A DNA stretch of 26,280 nucleotides from DATJLQ01 sp035509415 (lineage in GTDB: Bacteria; Pseudomonadota; Alphaproteobacteria; JACZXZ01): positions 1 to 26,280 of the forward strand of contig DATJLQ010000140.1 of NCBI GenBank assembly GCA_035509415.1, given 5' to 3'. The notes beneath the pieces are model-generated. The model ran no database searches. It was given only the letters and a program-made list of their open reading frames with translations, and had not been told where the DNA came from. Position 1 is the stretch's first letter. Each line of letters begins with the position of its first letter. The translations under genes and the position numbers were made by a program. This document shows positions 7,824-14,780 of this stretch, one piece after another.

Positions 7824-9683
7824 ATGCTCGATGGGGCTGGGTCGAAGAGGGCGGTGTCCGGGGCGGCGGGGGCCAACAGGGCGACGGCCGACGCGGCGGG
7901 CGCGCGCGCCGTCGAGCCGGCGCTCGGAATGCTGCCCGAATGGGATTTGCGCGACCTTTATCCGGGCCCGTCGGCGCCGGAGCTGAAACGCGACCTCGAG
8001 GATTGCGCGCGGAATTCGGCCGCGTTCGCCGCGCACTACCAGGGGAAGCTCGCCGGGCTCGACGCCAAGGCGCTGGCCGACGCGATCGCGACCTATGAGC
8101 GCCTCTCCGAGATCATGGGCCGGGTCGGGAGCTATGCGGATCTGAGCCAGCAGGCGAACACGACCGATCCCGAGGTCGCGCGGACCTGCCAGGATTTGCG
8201 CGAGCGCATCACCGACATCGCGGCCCACACGCTGTTCTTCGAGCTCGAGCTGCGCCGCATCGAGGACGCGCCCTTCGCGGCCCTCGTCGCATCCAAGGCG
8301 CTCGCCCATTACGCGCCCTGGCTCCGGGACATGCGCGCATACCGCCCGCACCAGCTCTCGGACGAGGCCGAGCGTCTCCTGCACGAGAAATCGGTCGTCG
8401 GGCGCCAGGCCTGGATACGATTGTTCGACGAAACGCTCGCCGGCTTGCGCTTTCCGGTCGACGGCAGGGATTTGACCGTGACCGAGGCGCTGCATCTTCT
8501 CTCCGAGCCCGCGCGCGAGACGCGGCGCGAGGCGGCGAAGGCGCTCGGCAAGGTATTGGGCGAGAACGAGCGCCTCTTCGCCCTCATTACCAACACGCTC
8601 GCGAAGGACAAGGAGGTCGAGGACAAGTGGCGCCATTTCGATTCGCCCATGGCGTCGCGCCATTTGGCGAACCGGGTCGAGGCGCCGGTGGTGGATGCCC
8701 TCGTGAAGGCGGTGCGCGACGCGTACCCCTCGCTCTCGCACCGCTATTACCGCATCAAGGCGAAATGGCTCGGCCTCGACAAGCTCGCCTATTGGGACCG
8801 CAACGCGCCACTGCCCGCCGACGACAACCGCGAGATCCCGTGGGACGCGGCGAAGCGCGCCGTGCTCGGCGCCTATGGCGACTTCTCGCCAGAGCTCGCC
8901 GATCTTGTCGGGAATTTCTTCGCGAAGCCGTGGATCGACGCGCGCGTGCGCCCGGGGAAATCGCCCGGCGCCTTCTGCCACCCGACCGTGCCCGCGGTCC
9001 ATCCCTACGTGCTGCTCAATTATCAGGGGAAGACGCGCGACGTCATGACGCTCGCCCACGAGCTCGGCCATGGCGTGCACCAGCTTTTGGCGGCGGGGCA
9101 GGGCTATTTCCTCTCGGACACGCCCTTGACCCTGGCCGAGACCGCGAGCGTGTTCGGCGAGATGCTGACGTTCCAGGCGCTGCTGCGCGGAGAGAAGGAC
9201 GCCGCGCGCCGCCGCGTCATGATCGCGTCCAAGGTCGAGGACATGCTCAACACGGTGGTGCGCCAGATCGCGTTCTACGAGTTCGAGCGCGGCGTGCATA
9301 CCGAGCGGCGTTCGGGCGAGCTCACGGCAGAGCGCATCGGCGCCATCTGGATGGAAGCGCAACGCGCGAGCCTCGGCGACGCCTTCGCGTTCGACGAGGA
9401 TTACCGCGCCTATTGGGCCTACATTCCGCACTTCATCCATTCGCCCTTCTACGTCTACGCGTACGCCTTCGGCGATTGCCTGGTGAACTCGCTCTATTCG
9501 GTCTATGAGCGCGCCGAGGCGGGCTTCCAGAAGAAATATCTCGACATGCTGCGCGCGGGCGGCTCGCTCCATCACAAGGAATTGCTCGCCCCCTTCGGCC
9601 TCGATGCGTCGGACCCGGCCTTCTGGGCGCGCGGCCTTTCGCTCGTGGGCCGCTTCATCGACGAGCTCGAGAAGGACGCCTGA
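7824..9683 (+). CDS. pepF: Oligoendopeptidase F (M3 family zinc peptidase)
   Basis: This 619-residue cytoplasmic metallopeptidase of the M3B (PepF) family hydrolyses short peptides during intracellular peptide turnover. The zinc-binding motif HELGH is at residues 412-416 in LAHELGHGVHQLL, followed by the conserved TLAETASVFGEML segment that supplies the third zinc ligand. The C-terminal FIHSPFYVYAYAFGD block is also typical of the family. The ATG at 7824 has GGAGGG 5 bases upstream and is preferred to an in-frame ATG at 7797. The N-terminal 40 residues are Ala/Gly-rich and not conserved-looking, and there is no signal peptide. Its TGA overlaps the ATG of the ABC1 kinase gene by one base (TGATG), so the two are translationally coupled. 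Why a peptidase and an ABC1 kinase are paired is unknown to me. Confidence 0.95.
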   Translation: MLDGAGSKRAVSGAAGANRATADAAGARAVEPALGMLPEWDLRDLYPGPSAPELKRDLEDCARNSAAFAAHYQGKLAGLDAKALADAIATYERLSEIMGRVGSYADLSQQANTTDPEVARTCQDLRERITDIAAHTLFFELELRRIEDAPFAALVASKALAHYAPWLRDMRAYRPHQLSDEAERLLHEKSVVGRQAWIRLFDETLAGLRFPVDGRDLTVTEALHLLSEPARETRREAAKALGKVLGENERLFALITNTLAKDKEVEDKWRHFDSPMASRHLANRVEAPVVDALVKAVRDAYPSLSHRYYRIKAKWLGLDKLAYWDRNAPLPADDNREIPWDAAKRAVLGAYGDFSPELADLVGNFFAKPWIDARVRPGKSPGAFCHPTVPAVHPYVLLNYQGKTRDVMTLAHELGHGVHQLLAAGQGYFLSDTPLTLAETASVFGEMLTFQALLRGEKDAARRRVMIASKVEDMLNTVVRQIAFYEFERGVHTERRSGELTAERIGAIWMEAQRASLGDAFAFDEDYRAYWAYIPHFIHSPFYVYAYAFGDCLVNSLYSVYERAEAGFQKKYLDMLRAGGSLHHKELLAPFGLDASDPAFWARGLSLVGRFIDELEKDA

Positions 9684-11068
9684 TGGCCGCGCGCCGGTCC
9701 GCCGGCCGGCCGGAGACGGCGCGTCCCGAGACCGAGGCGAGCAGCTTCGGCGGGCGCATGAAACGCTATGCGCGGGTCGGGCGCGCGGTGGGCGGGCTCG
9801 CGGTCGAGCTCGCCGGGAAGCGCTATCTCGGCTTCGAGATCGACCGCAAGCGCCACGCGGCGGAGCTGGCCGCGGCCCTGGGCGGGCTCAAGGGCCCGCT
9901 CATGAAGGTGGCGCAGCTCCTCTCGACCATCCCCGAGGCGCTGCCGCGCGAATACGTCAAGGAGCTCTCGACCCTCCAGGCGAACGCGCCCGCCATGGGC
10001 TGGCCCTTCGTCAAGCGCCGCATGGCGGCCGAGCTCGGGCCCGATTGGGAGCGGAAATTCAAATCCTTCGAGCGCAACGCCGCGCGCGCCGCCTCGTTGG
10101 GCCAGGTGCACCGCGCGGTCGCCCTCGACGGCGCGGCGCTTGCCTGCAAGCTCCAATATCCCGAGATGGCCTCGACCGTCGCGGCGGACTTGCGCCAGCT
10201 CAAGCTCATCTTCGCCCTCTACGAGCGCGGCGACCGCGCGATCCAGACCAAGAACATCCACGCCGAGCTCGCCGAGCGCCTGAGCGAGGAGCTCGATTAC
10301 GAGCGCGAGGCGAAGCACATGCGCCTCTATGGCGAGATGCTCAGGAAGGAGCGGCACGTGCGCGTGCCGGCGCCGGTCGCCTCGCTTTCGACCCGACGCC
10401 TGCTCACCATGAATTGGCTCGAGGGCGCGCCGCTCCTCGAGTGCAAGTCCTGGCCGGCCGCGCGGCGCAACGCGGTCGCGCACAACATGTTCCGCGCTTG
10501 GTACGTGCCGTTCTATTTCTACGGCGTGATCCATGGCGATCCCCATCTCGGCAACTACACGGTCAAGCCCGACGGCTCGATCAACCTGATGGATTTCGGC
10601 TGCGTCCGCGTGTTCCACGCGCGCTTCGTGCGCGGCGTGATCGACCTCTATTGGGCGCTCGACCGGGGCGACCGGGCGCTCGCGGTGCATGCCTACGAGA
10701 CCTGGGGTTTCGCGAACCTCTCGAAGGAGGTGCTCGAGGCGCTCAACATCTGGGCGCGCTTCATCTACGCGCCCCTGATGGAGGACCGCGCGCGCGCGAT
10801 CGAGGAGACCAATTCCGGCCTCTACGGCGCCGAGGTCGCGGGCAAGGTGCACAAGGAGCTGCGCCGGCTCGGCGGCGTGACCCCGCCGCGCGAATTCGTG
10901 CTCATGGACCGTGCGGCGATCGGGCTCGGCTCGGTGTTTCTCCACCTCCAGGCGGAGATCAACTGGCACCGGCTGTTTCACGAGCTGATCGCGGATTTCG
11001 ACGAGAAAAATCTTGCGAAGCGCCAAACTTCGGCCTTGAAGGCGCAAGAATTGCCGATCCCCAACTGA
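9683..11068 (+). CDS. ABC1 atypical kinase, UbiB/AarF family
   Basis: This 461-residue member of the UbiB/ADCK family has a protein-kinase-like fold whose members support ubiquinone biosynthesis or lipid homeostasis. The hallmarks are visible: ASLGQVH (about 137-143), a lysine in ACKLQYP (Lys156), and the ELDYEREA motif. The HGDPHLGN catalytic loop begins at His284, and DFG is at 304-306. The usual KxGQ motif reads KVAQ here (75-78), so its glycine is alanine. The C-terminus lacks the paired hydrophobic helices of canonical E. coli-type UbiB, and the protein is shorter, so this is probably a paralogue and I give no symbol. Its ATG overlaps the peptidase stop. The window also carries a COQ9-family gene, but far away. 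Confidence 0.9.
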   Translation: MAARRSAGRPETARPETEASSFGGRMKRYARVGRAVGGLAVELAGKRYLGFEIDRKRHAAELAAALGGLKGPLMKVAQLLSTIPEALPREYVKELSTLQANAPAMGWPFVKRRMAAELGPDWERKFKSFERNAARAASLGQVHRAVALDGAALACKLQYPEMASTVAADLRQLKLIFALYERGDRAIQTKNIHAELAERLSEELDYEREAKHMRLYGEMLRKERHVRVPAPVASLSTRRLLTMNWLEGAPLLECKSWPAARRNAVAHNMFRAWYVPFYFYGVIHGDPHLGNYTVKPDGSINLMDFGCVRVFHARFVRGVIDLYWALDRGDRALAVHAYETWGFANLSKEVLEALNIWARFIYAPLMEDRARAIEETNSGLYGAEVAGKVHKELRRLGGVTPPREFVLMDRAAIGLGSVFLHLQAEINWHRLFHELIADFDEKNLAKRQTSALKAQELPIPN

Positions 11069-11115
11069 TCCAGATCATGGCACCGGCGGCCGGGAAGTAG
11101 CACTTCACAAACCGC

Positions 11116-11150
11116 GCCCGAGGGGGCATTGTGTCGCCCTCTAAACGGGC
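11116..11150 (+). other. Imperfect hairpin between the ABC1 kinase gene and pntAA
   Basis: Outer arms GCCCG and CGGGC enclose inner arms AGGGGGC and GCCCTCT, around a short loop. No T-run follows, so it is not an intrinsic terminator by the usual rule. It could be a leader structure or a weak pause for the upstream unit. High GC makes such pairings common. Confidence 0.3.
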
Positions 11151-11192
11151 TCTCCAGGGGCCGCCAGCCTGAACGGTCAGCGGACGAGTGGC

Positions 11193-12344
11193 ATGAAAAT
11201 CGGCATACCCAAAGAGCGCCGGGCGCATGAGCTGCGCGTGGCCGCCACGCCGGAGACGGTGAAGCGCTTCGTCGGCCTCGGCCTCGAGGTCGCGGTCGAG
11301 GCGGGTGCCGGGAGCGGCGCTTCCTTCACCGACGAGGCCTATCGCGCGGCGGGGGCGCAGATCGCGCCCGACGCGAAGACCGCACTCGGCGACGCGGACA
11401 TCGTGCTCAAGGTACGCGCGCCCCTCTCGGCGGCGGACGGGCTCGACGAATTGTCGCTCGTGAAATCGGGCGCCCTGCTCCTGGCCATGCTCAATCCCTA
11501 CGGCGACAAGGCGCGCATCGCGGACTACGCCAAGGCCGGCGTCGCCGCCTTCGCCATGGAGCTCATGCCGCGCATCAGCCGCGCGCAATCCATGGACGTG
11601 CTGTCGTCCCAAGCGAACCTCGCGGGCTACAAGGCGGTGCTCGACGCCGCGGTCGAGTTCGGCAAGGCCTTCCCGATGATGATGACGGCCGCCGGCACGG
11701 TCGCCCCCGCGCGCGTGATCGTGATGGGTGTGGGCGTCGCCGGCCTCCAGGCGATCGCGACCGCGCGCCGGCTCGGCGCCGTGGTCTCGGGCTACGACGT
11801 GCGCCCGGCGGTCAAGGAGCAGGTTCAGTCCCTCGGCGCCACCTTCGTCGAGGTCGACGCGGCCGCGACCAAGGAGGCCGAGACCGCGGGCGGCTACGCC
11901 AAGGAGATGAGCGAGGAGTACAAGCAGAAACAGGCCCAGGTGCTGCGCGAGACCTTGAAGAAGCAGGACATCGCGATCACCACCGCGCTGATCCCGGGCC
12001 GGCCCGCGCCGGTGCTCATCAGCGAGGACATGGTCAAGGAGATGAAGCCCGGCGCGGTGATCGTCGATCTCGCGGTCGAGGCGGGCGGCAATTGCCCGCT
12101 CTCCGAGCTCGGCAAGGTGGTCGTGAAGCACGGCGTCACCATCGTCGGCCACGAAAACTACCCGAGCCGCATCGCGGTCGACGCCTCGGCGCTGTTCGCG
12201 CGCAACCTCTACAATTTCCTCGCTCCCTTCGCCAAGAAGGAAGGCGGCGGGCTCGAGATCAAATGGGACGACGAGCTGGTGCAGGGCACGCTCCTGACCC
12301 GCGACGGCAAGGTCGTCCATCCGAATTTCGGCGGCACGGCGTAA
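11193..12344 (+). CDS. pntAA: NAD(P) transhydrogenase alpha subunit part 1, NAD(H)-binding
   Basis: This 383-residue protein is domain I of proton-translocating transhydrogenase, the soluble NAD(H)-binding part. Working with PntAB and PntB at the inner membrane, it passes hydride from NADH to NADP+ driven by proton entry, supplying NADPH. The start MKIGIPKERRAHELRVAATPETV is the family's N-terminal signature. VMGVGVAGLQAIATARRLGA (about 176-195) is the Rossmann glycine motif, and the flexible loop rich in Lys and Glu (KEMSEEYKQKQAQVL) follows near 235. The split into three genes is the alphaproteobacterial form, unlike the two-gene E. coli form. The ribosome site is weak (GACGAG). The next gene starts 21 bases after the stop, so the three genes form one operon. 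Confidence 0.96.
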   Translation: MKIGIPKERRAHELRVAATPETVKRFVGLGLEVAVEAGAGSGASFTDEAYRAAGAQIAPDAKTALGDADIVLKVRAPLSAADGLDELSLVKSGALLLAMLNPYGDKARIADYAKAGVAAFAMELMPRISRAQSMDVLSSQANLAGYKAVLDAAVEFGKAFPMMMTAAGTVAPARVIVMGVGVAGLQAIATARRLGAVVSGYDVRPAVKEQVQSLGATFVEVDAAATKEAETAGGYAKEMSEEYKQKQAQVLRETLKKQDIAITTALIPGRPAPVLISEDMVKEMKPGAVIVDLAVEAGGNCPLSELGKVVVKHGVTIVGHENYPSRIAVDASALFARNLYNFLAPFAKKEGGGLEIKWDDELVQGTLLTRDGKVVHPNFGGTA

Positions 12345-12365
12345 GGCCGCTTCCCGGGGGCCATC

Positions 12366-12776
12366 ATGGACACGACCACCCTTTCCCATCACGCCGCGGC
12401 ACTGGCCGAGAGTGCCAAGCAGCTCGCGGACGAGGCGGCGCGCCTCACCAACGAGACGACGCTCCTGGTGGTGCAGCAGTCGAACAGCCACGGGCTCAAC
12501 CCCGCGGTCATGGGCCTGACCGTGTTCGTGCTCGCCTGCTTCATCGGCTATTACGTGGTGTGGAAGGTGACGCCGGCGCTCCATTCGCCGCTCATGTCGG
12601 TGACCAACGCGATCTCGAGCGTGATCATCGTCGGCGCCATGATCGCGGCCGGGCCGGGCGGCTTCCATTTCTCGACCATCATGGGCTTCGTCGCGGTGGC
12701 GCTCGCCTCGGTCAACATCTTCGGCGGCTTCATCGTGACCCAGCGCATGCTCCAGATGTTCCGGAAGAAGAAATAG
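12366..12776 (+). CDS. pntAB: NAD(P) transhydrogenase alpha subunit part 2, membrane part
   Basis: This 136-residue membrane subunit contributes the alpha half of domain II, the proton channel. After a polar N-terminal stretch of about 45 residues come three hydrophobic helices, near 48-67, 77-96 and 104-125, ending RMLQMFRKKK. GGGGGCC precedes the ATG by a few bases. It sits between pntAA and pntB with short spacers (21 and 19 bases). The N-terminal region, rich in Ala and Glu, is slightly longer than in many homologues but otherwise unremarkable. Confidence 0.95.
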   Translation: MDTTTLSHHAAALAESAKQLADEAARLTNETTLLVVQQSNSHGLNPAVMGLTVFVLACFIGYYVVWKVTPALHSPLMSVTNAISSVIIVGAMIAAGPGGFHFSTIMGFVAVALASVNIFGGFIVTQRMLQMFRKKK

Positions 12777-12795
12777 GCGGGCGGGGGATCGAACC

Positions 12796-14190
12796 ATGAG
12801 CGGCAATCTCGCAGCCATCGCCTATCTCGTCGCCTCGGTCTGCTTCATCCTGGCCTTGCGCGGGCTTGCCTCGCCGGAAAGTGCCAGGCGCGGCAACCTC
12901 CTCGGCATCGTCGGCATGGTGATCGCGATCGCGACCACGCTCGCCTCGCCCGGCGTGGTGAGCTACTGGCTGATCGCGGTCGGAATCCTGATCGGCGGCG
13001 CGGTCGGCACCTTCATCTCGTGGCGCATCCAGATGACGGCGCTGCCCCAGCTCGTGGCCGCGTTCCACTCGCTGGTGGGCTTGGCCGCGGTGTGCGTGGC
13101 GGCGGCGGCGTTCTACAACCCCTCCGCCTACGGCATCATGGGCGAGCACGGCATCCGGCTCGAGAGCCTGATCGAGATGAGCCTCGGCACCGCGATCGGC
13201 GCCGTCACCTTCACGGGCTCGATCATCGCGTTCGGAAAGCTCCAGGGGCTGCTCTCGGGCAACCCGCTCACCTTCCCCGGCCAGCATCCGCTCAACGCGC
13301 TGCTCGGGATCGCCTTGGTCGGGCTCATCGTGTGGTTCGTCGCGACCGGCCTCGGCATCGCCTTCTGGCTCATCGTGCTGCTCTCGCTCGCACTCGGCTT
13401 CCTCCTGATCGTTCCCATCGGCGGCGCCGACATGCCGGTCGTGATCTCGATGCTGAACAGCTACTCGGGCTGGGCCGCGGCGGGCATCGGCTTCACCCTC
13501 GAGAACAACCTCCTGATCGTGACCGGAGCGCTGGTCGGCTCGTCGGGTGCCATCCTGAGCTACATCATGTGCAAGGGCATGAACCGCTCGATCTTCAACG
13601 TGATCCTGGGCGGCTTCGGCGGCGAGGGGACGGCGGCCGCGGGCCCGGGTGCGAAGGACCGCACGGTGAAGTCGGGCTCGGCGGACGACGCCGCCTTCAT
13701 CATGAAGAACGCGAGCTCGGTCATCATCGTGCCCGGCTACGGCATGGCGGTCGCCCAGGCGCAGCATGCGTTGCGCGAGATGGCGGATCTGCTCAAGAAG
13801 GACGGGGTCAAGGTGCGTTATGCGATCCACCCGGTCGCGGGGCGCATGCCGGGGCACATGAACGTGCTCCTGGCCGAGGCCAACGTGCCCTACGACGACG
13901 TATTCGAGCTCGAGGAGATCAACCGCGACTTCGCCTCGACCGACGTCGCCTTCGTGATCGGCGCCAACGACGTGACCAACCCGGTCGCCAAGACCGACTC
14001 CACGAGCCCGATCTACGGCATGCCCATCCTCGACGTCGAGAATGCGAAGACCGTGCTGTTCGTGAAACGCTCGCTCGCCTCGGGCTATGCGGGCATCGAC
14101 AACCCGCTCTTCTACGGCGACCACACGATGATGCTGTTCGCCGACGCCAAGAAGATGTGCGAGGAGATCGCCAAGGCGCTTGCGAGCTAA
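12796..14190 (+). CDS. pntB: NAD(P) transhydrogenase beta subunit
   Basis: This 464-residue subunit combines the beta half of the membrane domain with NADP(H)-binding domain III. The first roughly 265 residues are a series of hydrophobic helices. The C-terminal domain contains VPGYGMAVAQAQ (about 312), HPVAGRMPGHMNVLLAEA, GANDVTNPVAK and GIDNPLFYGDHTMMLFADAK, all conserved NADP-site segments. The length is normal. The last codons GCG AGC TAA form the beginning of a 19-bp tandem repeat that continues past the stop. No obvious plus-strand intrinsic terminator follows. Confidence 0.97.
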   Translation: MSGNLAAIAYLVASVCFILALRGLASPESARRGNLLGIVGMVIAIATTLASPGVVSYWLIAVGILIGGAVGTFISWRIQMTALPQLVAAFHSLVGLAAVCVAAAAFYNPSAYGIMGEHGIRLESLIEMSLGTAIGAVTFTGSIIAFGKLQGLLSGNPLTFPGQHPLNALLGIALVGLIVWFVATGLGIAFWLIVLLSLALGFLLIVPIGGADMPVVISMLNSYSGWAAAGIGFTLENNLLIVTGALVGSSGAILSYIMCKGMNRSIFNVILGGFGGEGTAAAGPGAKDRTVKSGSADDAAFIMKNASSVIIVPGYGMAVAQAQHALREMADLLKKDGVKVRYAIHPVAGRMPGHMNVLLAEANVPYDDVFELEEINRDFASTDVAFVIGANDVTNPVAKTDSTSPIYGMPILDVENAKTVLFVKRSLASGYAGIDNPLFYGDHTMMLFADAKKMCEEIAKALAS

Positions 14191-14266
14191 AGGTCCGCGC
14201 GCGAGCTAAAGGTTCGCTCGCGAGCTAACGGCCCGCGTGCGAGTTGAAGGTCCGTTCGCGAGCCGG
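14182..14266 (+). repeat. 19-bp imperfect tandem repeat starting inside the pntB stop region
   Basis: Four full units lie at 14182-14200, 14201-14219, 14220-14238 and 14239-14257, plus a partial fifth to 14266. Each begins GCGAG and continues with a variant of CTAAAGGTCCGCGC. The first unit contains the last codons and TAA stop of pntB, so the array looks like duplication of the gene's end. Units 2 and 3 keep the CTAA, while unit 4 has drifted to TTGA. Confidence 0.85.
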
Positions 14267-14280
14267 ATGCCGCGCCCCTC

Positions 14281-14308
14281 AAAACGAAACGCGCCGCAAG
14301 GCGGCGCG
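14281..14308 (-). terminator. Rho-independent terminator of rpsU
   Basis: On the minus strand CGCGCCGC and GCGGCGCG form an 8-bp stem around a 3-base loop (14308 to 14290). TTTCGTTTT follows to 14281. It lies about 75 bases after the rpsU stop. Confidence 0.8.
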
Positions 14309-14343
14309 CTGGATGGTCTTCCGGTCGGGCTTTTTGATCTCGA

Positions 14344-14363
14344 GGGCTCCGCGAACGGAGCCC
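14344..14363 (-). other. 8-bp hairpin with a UUCG loop in the rpsU 3' region
   Basis: Read on the minus strand, GGGCTCCG and CGGAGCCC pair around TTCG, an exceptionally stable tetraloop. It lies between the rpsU stop (14384) and the terminator hairpin. No U-run follows it directly, so it may protect the 3' end rather than terminate. Confidence 0.6.
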
Positions 14364-14383
14364 GGGACGGCTCTCAGATCAAC

Positions 14384-14593
14384 TCAGCTCGTCCCCTCGC
14401 GCTCGGCGCGCTTCCGGGCCAGCTTCCGTGCCCGGCGCACCGCTTCCGCCCGCTCGCGCGCCTTGCGCTCGGAGGGCTTTTCGTAGGAGCGGCGCAGTTT
14501 CATCTCGCGGAAAATGCCTTCCCGCTGCATCTTCTTCTTGAGGGCGCGCAACGCCTGATCGACGTTGTTGTCGCGCACGACGACTTGGACCAG
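14384..14593 (-). CDS. rpsU: 30S ribosomal protein S21
   Basis: This is a small basic ribosomal protein of the 30S subunit. The core VRDNNVDQALRALKKKMQRE, then GIFREMKLRRSYEKPSE and a Lys/Arg-rich tail, is the S21 signature. The start is unusual because no ATG is available near the expected N-terminus. AGGAGG (14601-14606) lies 7 bases before a CTG at 14593, giving M-VQVVVRDNN. A TTG at 14599 lies only 1 base from it, giving MTLVQVVV. Spacing and homologous N-termini (usually MQV) favour CTG, but this is not settled. Its own promoter (14652-14680) and terminator (14281-14308) suggest a single-gene transcript. In related bacteria rpsU is next to a divergent COQ9-family gene; here that gene is 4.9 kb away. 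Confidence 0.9.
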   Translation of the reverse strand: MVQVVVRDNNVDQALRALKKKMQREGIFREMKLRRSYEKPSERKARERAEAVRRARKLARKRAEREGTS

Positions 14594-14651
14594 GGTCAAT
14601 CCTCCTTCGCTCGAGGTTGCAAGGGACGTGGGTTGTCGCTTAGAGGCGCGC

Positions 14652-14680
14652 CTTCTAGCACGCCCGGCGCCGCCTGTGAA
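14652..14680 (-). promoter_or_regulatory. Promoter of rpsU
   Basis: On the minus strand TTCACA (14680-14675) and TAGAAG (14657-14652) are exactly 17 bases apart. They match consensus at five and four of six positions. Transcription would begin near 14645, giving a leader of about 50 bases before the ribosome site. It lies between the patatin gene stop and rpsU. Confidence 0.65.
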
Positions 14681-14780
14681 GGGCGATTTCGGCGGATTCC
14701 CTGGGCCTGTGGCGGGGCGGACACGGCCGGCGCCGTCGGGCGATCGGCCCGCCGCCGGTGCCGCGCGCACGAGCGCCCAC

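Noticed and set aside
6840..9575. A 911-codon open frame on the minus strand opposite oligoendopeptidase F
   Set aside because: It is low in sequence complexity, rich in Arg/Ala/Gly/His, has no family motifs, and mirrors a clear M3 peptidase. High-GC genes often leave such long antisense frames.
10959..12818. A 619-codon minus-strand frame opposite pntAA and pntAB
   Set aside because: It overlaps well-conserved transhydrogenase genes, its residues are dominated by Arg, His, Asp and Gly, and it has no ribosome site.
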